NCBI RefSeq assembly: GCF_001806325.1
Contig: NZ_CP017580.1
Span: 2,232,001 to 2,296,000 of the forward strand
Source: Curtobacterium sp. BH-2-1-1
GTDB taxonomy: Bacteria; Actinomycetota; Actinomycetes; Actinomycetales; Microbacteriaceae
Direction of reading: 5' to 3'
Length of the DNA stretch: 64,000 nt
Shown: piece after piece, positions 59,182 through 64,000 of the stretch
Layout: each line of letters begins with the position of its first letter
Numbering within the stretch: the stretch's first letter is position 1
Translations under genes and position numbers: made by a program
Notes under the pieces: generated by a model
Told to the model about the DNA's origin: nothing
The model's database searches: none
What the model saw: the letters and a program-made list of their open reading frames with translations, nothing else

Positions 59182-61779
59182 ATGACCGACGTCACCACCC
59201 AGCCCCCGCTCGTCGCCGCCCTGCCGGCGGCGGTCGACGGTGTCGTCGACCCGGACGCCGTGTACGAGGCGTTCGCGGCCTGGGCGGCCGAGGGCGGGCG
59301 CCCGCTCTACCCGGCGCAGGACGAAGCCGTGATCGAGCTCGTCTCCGGCGCCAACGTCGTGCTCTCGACGCCCACCGGCACCGGCAAGTCACTCGTGGCC
59401 GCGGGTGCGCACTTCGCCGCGCTCGCCGAGGGCAAGCGGAGCTACTACACGGCGCCGATCAAGGCACTCGTCTCCGAGAAGTTCTTCCAGCTCGTCGAGC
59501 TGTTCGGCGCCCAGAACGTCGGCATGGTCACGGGCGACTCGAGCGTCAACGCCGATGCCCCGATCGTGTGCTGCACGGCGGAGATCCTCGCGAACCTCGC
59601 GCTCCGGCAGGGACCGGACGCCGACGTCGACGTCGTCGTGATGGACGAGTTCCACTACTACGGCGACCCCGACCGCGGATGGGCGTGGCAGGTGCCGCTG
59701 CTCGTCCTCGAACGGGCGCAGTTCCTGCTCATGTCCGCGACGCTCGGCGACGTCACGACCATCGCGGACGACCTCTCGCGCCGGACCGGACGGCCGACCG
59801 CGCGGGTCACCGGGGTCTCGCGTCCGGTGCCGCTCGAGTACGAGTACGTGATGACGCCCGTGCAGGAGACGGTCGAACGGCTGCTCGAGGAGGGCAAGGC
59901 GCCGGTCTACATCGTCCACTTCGCCCAGGCCGCCGCACTCGAACGGGCGCAGGCGCTCATGTCGGCGCGCGTCGCGTCACGCGAACGCCGAGACCAGATC
60001 GCCGAGGCCATCGCCGGGTTCCGCTTCAGCGCCGGGTTCGGGCAGACCCTGTCCCGACTCATCCGGGCGGGCATCGGCGTCCACCACGCCGGCATGCTGC
60101 CGAAGTACCGACGGCTCGTCGAGCAGCTCGCCCAGCGCGGGCTGTTGCCGGTGATCTGCGGCACCGACACGCTCGGCGTCGGCATCAACGTGCCGATCCG
60201 CTCGGTGCTGCTCACCGGGCTGACGAAGTTCGACGGCACGAAGATGCGGCAGCTGTCCGCTCGCGAGTTCCACCAGATCGCCGGTCGTGCCGGTCGTGCC
60301 GGGTACGACACCGAGGGCGACGTCGTGGCCGAGGCGCCGGAGCACGACATCGAGAACGCCCGGGCGGTCGCGAAGGCCGGTGACGACCCGAAGAAGAAGA
60401 ACAAGATCAAGCGGAAGAAGGCGCCGGACGGCTTCGTGTCGTGGGGCCAGGCGTCGTTCGAGCGGCTCATCGCGGCCGAGCCCGAGCCGATGGTCTCGCG
60501 GATGCGGATCACGCACGCGATGGTGCTCTCCGTCGTCGCGCGCGGCGGTTCGGCGTTCGAGTCCGTCCGGTCGCTGGTCTTCGACAACCACGAACCCCGG
60601 TCGCGGCAGCTCGCGATGGCCCGGCGGGCACTGACCATCGCACGGACGCTCATCAACGCGCGGGTGATCGAGAAGGTCGACGGGGAGTACCGGCTGACCG
60701 TCGACATCGCGCCGAACTTCGCGCTCAACCAGCCGCTCTCGCCGTTCGCGCTCGCGGCGTTCGAGCTGCTCGATCCTTCGTCTCCCAGCTACGCGCTCGA
60801 CATGGTGTCCATCGTCGAGGCCACCCTCGACGACCCGCGGGCGATCCTCTCGCAGCAGCAGTTCAAGGAGCGCGGCGAGGCCGTCGCCCGGATGAAGCAG
60901 GAGGGGATCGAGTACGACGAGCGGATGGAGCTGCTCGAGGAGGTCACGTGGCCCAAGCCGCTGGACGAGCTGCTGACGGCCGCCTACGAGGCCTACGCCG
61001 CCGAGCAGCCGTGGGTCCTCGACTTCGCGCTCTCGCCCAAGGCCGTCGTGCGTGACATGTACGAGCGGGCGATGACCTTCGGCGACTTCGTGCGGTTCTA
61101 CCAGCTCACCCGCTCCGAGGGGCTCGTGCTCCGGTACCTCTCCGACGCGTACCGGACGATGCGGCAGACGATCGCCGACGAGCAGCGCACCCCCGAGCTC
61201 GACGACCTGATCGAGTGGCTCGGCGAGGTCGTCAAGCAGACCGACTCCTCGCTCGTCGACGAGTGGGAGGCCCTGCTGAACGGTGACGTCCTGCTCGCGT
61301 CGGAGGAACACGAGGAGATCGCGCCGCCGCAGCCCTCGCGGCTCACCGGGAACCCGCGGGCGTTCCGGGTGCTCGTGCGCAACGCCCTGTTCCAGCGGGT
61401 GCTGCTCGCCGCCGCCGACGACGTCGCCGGACTCGCGGCGCTGGACGGTGCGGCGGGCTTCGGCGAGGACGCGTGGGACGCCGTGCTCGAGGAGTACTAC
61501 GAGGCGCACGACGAGATCGGGACGGGTGCCGACGCCCGGTCCATGCAGTACCTGGTGCTCGACGAGGCCGGGGCCACCGGGGTGTCCGGGGCGGCGGGCG
61601 CGTCGGGCTCGGCACGCGTCTGGCGTGCGCGGCAGATCTTCGCCGATCCCGCCGGTGACAAGGACTTCGGGTTCTCCGCCACGATCGACCTCGACGCGTC
61701 GGACGAGGCGGGCGAGGCCGTGGTGCGGGTCACCGAGATCGGGCGCTTCGACGGCTGGTCGGACGTGGACGTCGACTGA
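59182..61779 (+). CDS. Ski2-like DEAD/DEAH-box RNA helicase with DUF3516 domain
   Basis: An 865-residue superfamily 2 helicase. Walker A STPTGTGKS, DEFH-type Walker B VVMDEFHYYGDPDRGWAW, SATLGD (motif III), IGVHHAGMLPKYRR and QIAGRAGRAGYD (motif VI) are in order. A short Lys-rich insert (PKKKNKIKRKK) follows near residue 410. The C-terminal 400 residues are the DUF3516 module of actinobacterial Ski2/Mtr4-like helicases. A role in RNA turnover is likely but not shown. ATG with GGGAGG 8 nt upstream. The stop overlaps the next ATG (TGATG). Confidence 0.93.
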   Translation: MTDVTTQPPLVAALPAAVDGVVDPDAVYEAFAAWAAEGGRPLYPAQDEAVIELVSGANVVLSTPTGTGKSLVAAGAHFAALAEGKRSYYTAPIKALVSEKFFQLVELFGAQNVGMVTGDSSVNADAPIVCCTAEILANLALRQGPDADVDVVVMDEFHYYGDPDRGWAWQVPLLVLERAQFLLMSATLGDVTTIADDLSRRTGRPTARVTGVSRPVPLEYEYVMTPVQETVERLLEEGKAPVYIVHFAQAAALERAQALMSARVASRERRDQIAEAIAGFRFSAGFGQTLSRLIRAGIGVHHAGMLPKYRRLVEQLAQRGLLPVICGTDTLGVGINVPIRSVLLTGLTKFDGTKMRQLSAREFHQIAGRAGRAGYDTEGDVVAEAPEHDIENARAVAKAGDDPKKKNKIKRKKAPDGFVSWGQASFERLIAAEPEPMVSRMRITHAMVLSVVARGGSAFESVRSLVFDNHEPRSRQLAMARRALTIARTLINARVIEKVDGEYRLTVDIAPNFALNQPLSPFALAAFELLDPSSPSYALDMVSIVEATLDDPRAILSQQQFKERGEAVARMKQEGIEYDERMELLEEVTWPKPLDELLTAAYEAYAAEQPWVLDFALSPKAVVRDMYERAMTFGDFVRFYQLTRSEGLVLRYLSDAYRTMRQTIADEQRTPELDDLIEWLGEVVKQTDSSLVDEWEALLNGDVLLASEEHEEIAPPQPSRLTGNPRAFRVLVRNALFQRVLLAAADDVAGLAALDGAAGFGEDAWDAVLEEYYEAHDEIGTGADARSMQYLVLDEAGATGVSGAAGASGSARVWRARQIFADPAGDKDFGFSATIDLDASDEAGEAVVRVTEIGRFDGWSDVDVD

Positions 61780-62357
61780 TGTCGGTGGTGCGCGAGCTCG
61801 GCGGCTCCTCGGCCGACGGTGACGTCGCCGCGCTGCAGGACCTGCTCGAGTCGGTGCCGGACTACGCGTTGCGGATCACCGGGTACCCGCCGGGGCCGTC
61901 CGACGGGCTGAGCGCGCTGCTGTCGGTGCCGGACGGGTTCGATCCGGCGGGGAAGGTCGGGCTCGGGCTGTGGGAGGGGGAGCGGCTGGTGGCGTTCGCG
62001 GACGTGCTGCTCGGGTACCCGTCGCCCTCCGTCGCGTACATCGGGCTGCTGGTCGTCCGAGGGGGCGAGCAGGGTCGGGGGCTCGGGCGGGCGATGCACG
62101 ACGCGGTCGTCGAGCGGGTCAGGGCGGCGTCCGGGCGCTCGGGCGTGGGGCGCTCGGGCGTGGAGCGCTCGCGCCTGGAGCGTTTGCGTGTGGAGCGCTT
62201 GCGCCTCGGGATCGTCGCGTCGAACGCGTCGGTGGCGGAGCCGTTCTGGCGGGCGCTCGGGTACGAGCCGACGGGGGAGGAGAAGCCGTACCGGTACGAC
62301 CACCTCGTCAGCACGGTCGCGCTCTGGGAGCGGCCGCTCTCGGACCGGCCGCTCTGA
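61779..62357 (+). CDS. GNAT acetyltransferase with repeat expansion
   Basis: A 192-residue GNAT protein: VAFADVLLGYPSPSVAYIGLLVVRGGEQGRGLGRAMHDAVVERV carries the acetyl-CoA loop (QGRGLG), and IVASNASVAEPFWRALGYEPTGEEKPY is the last part. Between them lies a run of five 5-residue units (RSGVG, RSGVE, RSRLE, RLRVE, RLRLG) coded by 15-bp tandem repeats. ATG overlaps the helicase stop, so it is coupled to it. Substrate unknown. Confidence 0.87.
   Translation: MSVVRELGGSSADGDVAALQDLLESVPDYALRITGYPPGPSDGLSALLSVPDGFDPAGKVGLGLWEGERLVAFADVLLGYPSPSVAYIGLLVVRGGEQGRGLGRAMHDAVVERVRAASGRSGVGRSGVERSRLERLRVERLRLGIVASNASVAEPFWRALGYEPTGEEKPYRYDHLVSTVALWERPLSDRPL
62133..62207 (+). repeat. Five 15-bp tandem repeats inside the GNAT gene
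   Basis: Units at 62133, 62148, 62163, 62178 and 62193. The first two are identical (GGGCGCTCGGGCGTG) and the others diverge step by step. Length 15 keeps the frame. Confidence 0.9.
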
Positions 62358-62360
62358 CGG

Positions 62361-62882
62361 TCAGAACAGGGTCGCGGGCGGGGTCGCCTCGGGCAGCGCG
62401 GCCGGCTCGGTGACCTCGACCCCGGGCCACCCCGGCCCGTGCGGCACCTCGGTGCCCTGCTGGTAAGCGGTCGCAGCACCGCGGGCGCGGACGTCCGCCG
62501 CCTCGTTCATCTCGTGCCCGACGTGGCCGCGGACCCACTCGAACGTGACCTTGCGGCCCTGCAGCTCGGCGTCGAGCTCCTTGATGATCTCGACGTTCAG
62601 CACGGGCTTGCCGTCGGCCTTCCGCCAGCCCTTCCGCTTCCAGCCCGCCAGCCACTCGGTGCACGCCTTGATCGCGTACTGGCTGTCGCAGAGGATGTGC
62701 AGCGGCTCGCCGGTGTCCTTCGTGGCGCGGAGCAGCTGGAGGACGGCTGTCAGCTCGCCCTGGTTGTTCGTGGCGTTCGGCCACCCGCCGGCGGCCCAGC
62801 GGTCGTCATCGACGTACCAGGCCCAGCCGGCCGGGCCGGGGTTGCCGAGGGCTGAGCCGTCTGCTGCGGCGACGATCGTCAC
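62361..62882 (-). CDS. rnhA: Ribonuclease HI
   Basis: A 173-residue RNase H1 that cuts RNA in RNA:DNA hybrids. All catalytic residues are seen: Asp8 (ADGSALGNPG), Glu43 (NNQGEL), Asp66 (LCDSQYA), His120 (VRGHVGHEMNE) and Asp130. The basic-handle region WKRKGWRKADGKP is present. The last 30 residues (Pro/Gly/Glu/Ala-rich) extend past the fold. GTG start with strong AGGAGG 8 nt upstream. Convergent with the GNAT gene, 3 bp between. Confidence 0.96.
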   Translation of the reverse strand: MTIVAAADGSALGNPGPAGWAWYVDDDRWAAGGWPNATNNQGELTAVLQLLRATKDTGEPLHILCDSQYAIKACTEWLAGWKRKGWRKADGKPVLNVEIIKELDAELQGRKVTFEWVRGHVGHEMNEAADVRARGAATAYQQGTEVPHGPGWPGVEVTEPAALPEATPPATLF

Positions 62883-62945
62883 GGTGGGACCTCCTGCGTG
62901 TGGCGAGTGCTGGTCAACCGTAACGGACCGGACCGACCCCCGGCG

Positions 62946-63773
62946 TCAGCGGTTCGCGGGGGAGATGTTGAGGGTGGCGTCCTCGTTGAGCCACTTGTCG
63001 CCGCGGAGCTCGAGGTAGGGGTTCATCCACTCGAACTGCGCCGGGGTGACGCCGAAGCGCTTCGACACCGTGGTGAGGTCGTCCCCGTGCGACACCATGT
63101 ACCAGGTGGGCGTGCCGTCGACGTCCTTCACGTACCCGTACGCCCCCGGGCGGGCCTTCCCCACGGTGACGTGAAGGTCCGGGTAGGGGTTCGGGATCTT
63201 CCACGTCAGCGTGCCGACCGCGAGCACGGAGCCGACCCACGGACGGTCCGCGTCGCTGGTGCCGTCGCCGGACGACATCGGCACCAGGACGGCGCTCGCG
63301 AGGTAGTCGGGCCGTGCGCCGGCGTCGAGCGTGTACGAGTCGGGCGGTCCGGACGCGCGGTCCCACTGCACGAACCCACGGGCGACCGCGTCGTAGCCGT
63401 CCTGGAACCCGGCGACGCGGTGGCGGAACTGGATCGACATCGGCTGCGGGTTCGTCGTCCGGTAGTCCGAGAGGTGCACCGTGAACACGCCGTCGGCATC
63501 GGCGGTGACCCGCACGTGGATCGACGTGTCCCCGGTCTTCGACACGACGTCGGTCTCGGCGGCGACGGTCCCGGCGGGGAGGACCTGCTCGGGGGTGGGG
63601 GAGGCGGAGGGCGTCGGTCGCTCGGTGGCGTCCGGTCCCTGCACGGCCAGCCGGGTCGGACTCGGCACCGGATCGGGTCCGCTGAACACCGAGCAGCCGG
63701 TCAGTCCGATGGCTGCGACCGCCGACAGCAGCACCACCGCAGTCGTCCGTCCCCTGGTCACCGCTCGGCGCAT
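62946..63773 (-). CDS. LysM-domain lipoprotein
   Basis: A 275-residue exported lipoprotein. Signal peptide with lipobox LTGC (Cys near residue 27), then a Pro/Thr/Ser-rich linker, a strand-rich middle (about 75-205), and a C-terminal LysM-like domain (about 215-275: TWYMVSHGDDLTTVSKRFGVTPAQFEWMNPYL). It should bind peptidoglycan on the outer face of the membrane. ATG at 63773 is chosen since the signal peptide starts there and GAGGGG lies 4 nt upstream; longer frames add only a low-complexity stretch. Confidence 0.85.
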   Translation of the reverse strand: MRRAVTRGRTTAVVLLSAVAAIGLTGCSVFSGPDPVPSPTRLAVQGPDATERPTPSASPTPEQVLPAGTVAAETDVVSKTGDTSIHVRVTADADGVFTVHLSDYRTTNPQPMSIQFRHRVAGFQDGYDAVARGFVQWDRASGPPDSYTLDAGARPDYLASAVLVPMSSGDGTSDADRPWVGSVLAVGTLTWKIPNPYPDLHVTVGKARPGAYGYVKDVDGTPTWYMVSHGDDLTTVSKRFGVTPAQFEWMNPYLELRGDKWLNEDATLNISPANR

Positions 63774-63963
63774 GATCCCCCTCGTCCCCGGCCGGCGTCG
63801 GATCTCGCCTGGCCCGCGGCGATCGTAGCGTGGGGTCGGGGCGTGTTCCGGGCCCGTGACCGGATCGGTACCGATGCTGCGGGATCGAGCGGTCGCCCTC
63901 GGGCGGACCACCGGTCGGGTGCGTCGATCGGACTGCCGGGGACGTCGCTCGGGCAGCGAGGCC

Positions 63964-63969
63964 TACGGT
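63964..63969 (+). promoter_or_regulatory. -10 element of a probable leaderless promoter at the window end
   Basis: TACGGT, 7 nt before the ATG at 63977. Confidence 0.5.
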
Positions 63970-63976
63970 CGGCGCC

Positions 63977-64000
63977 ATGAGCGACAGCATCCCCGACGTC
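63977..64000 (+). CDS. Start of a gene, cut by the window end
   Basis: ATG followed by seven sense codons (MSDSIPDV) and then the window edge. Identity unknown. It is supported only by the -10 box at the usual leaderless distance and by divergence from the LysM lipoprotein gene. Confidence 0.45.

Overview
The window is chromosomal DNA of a high-GC actinobacterium, most likely a member of the Microbacteriaceae close to Curtobacterium. Evidence: about 70% GC, many GTG starts, a 16S rRNA whose variable regions look Curtobacterium-like to me from memory, a 23S rRNA carrying the extra helix typical of high-GC Gram-positives, a 16S-23S spacer without tRNA genes, and gene orders that match other Actinobacteria. 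The genus is inference; the class is well supported.

Layout. 1-6.1 kb: end of galU, a RimJ-like acetyltransferase, a SepX/GlpR-type divisome membrane protein, tRNA-Ala(CGC), a small hypothetical, a Tat-type lipoprotein with an amidase-like domain, a PIG-V-like glycosyltransferase and an alpha/beta hydrolase. 6.2-12.1 kb: a GH2 glycosidase, a CYTH/CHAD protein coupled to a MaoC-like protein, maltokinase and a DUF1844 protein. 12.1-28.7 kb: a conserved core block, infC-rpmI-rplT, a TrmH-type methyltransferase, pheS-pheT, argC-J-B-D-F-G-H (no argR), 3-methyladenine DNA glycosylase and tyrS. 28.7-34.7 kb: a complete 16S-23S-5S rRNA operon with two candidate promoters and a long terminator hairpin. 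34.8-45.6 kb: a second core block, a TPR-like protein with a long Arg/Asp repeat region, HAD phosphatase, a small protein, tlyA, nadK, recN, pyrG, Nudix hydrolase, DUF1349 protein and a xerD-type recombinase. 45.6-64 kb: accessory and regulatory genes, including two luciferase-like oxidoreductases, a DksA/TraR-like protein, an MFS pump facing an ArsR-type repressor, a methyltransferase, an epimerase, a TetR/MFS/GH3 beta-glucosidase cassette, a Ski2-like helicase, a GNAT protein, RNase HI and a LysM lipoprotein.

How the genes work together. The two core blocks follow the order of the infC-to-argH and mpg-tyrS-to-xerD segments of Mycobacterium tuberculosis, with the rRNA operon placed between tyrS and the TPR-like gene. 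The arg genes are translationally coupled (ATGA/GTGA/TGATG overlaps) and cover ornithine-cycle arginine synthesis from the ArgC step on. The GH3/MFS/TetR and GH2 genes fit plant-sugar use, and mak fits trehalose/glycogen metabolism.

The window holds no CRISPR array, prophage, transposase or obvious defence island. The most unusual structure is two families of near-identical intergenic palindromes scattered through it (family A at 6.1 and 45.6 kb; family B at 11.7, 43.3, 48.2 and 59.1 kb, plus a wide-spaced form at 41.5 kb and half-sites). Other notable points are a repeated leaderless promoter pattern (TANNNT 6-8 nt before the start codon) at more than a dozen genes, an ATT start for infC, and short in-frame tandem repeats in several proteins.
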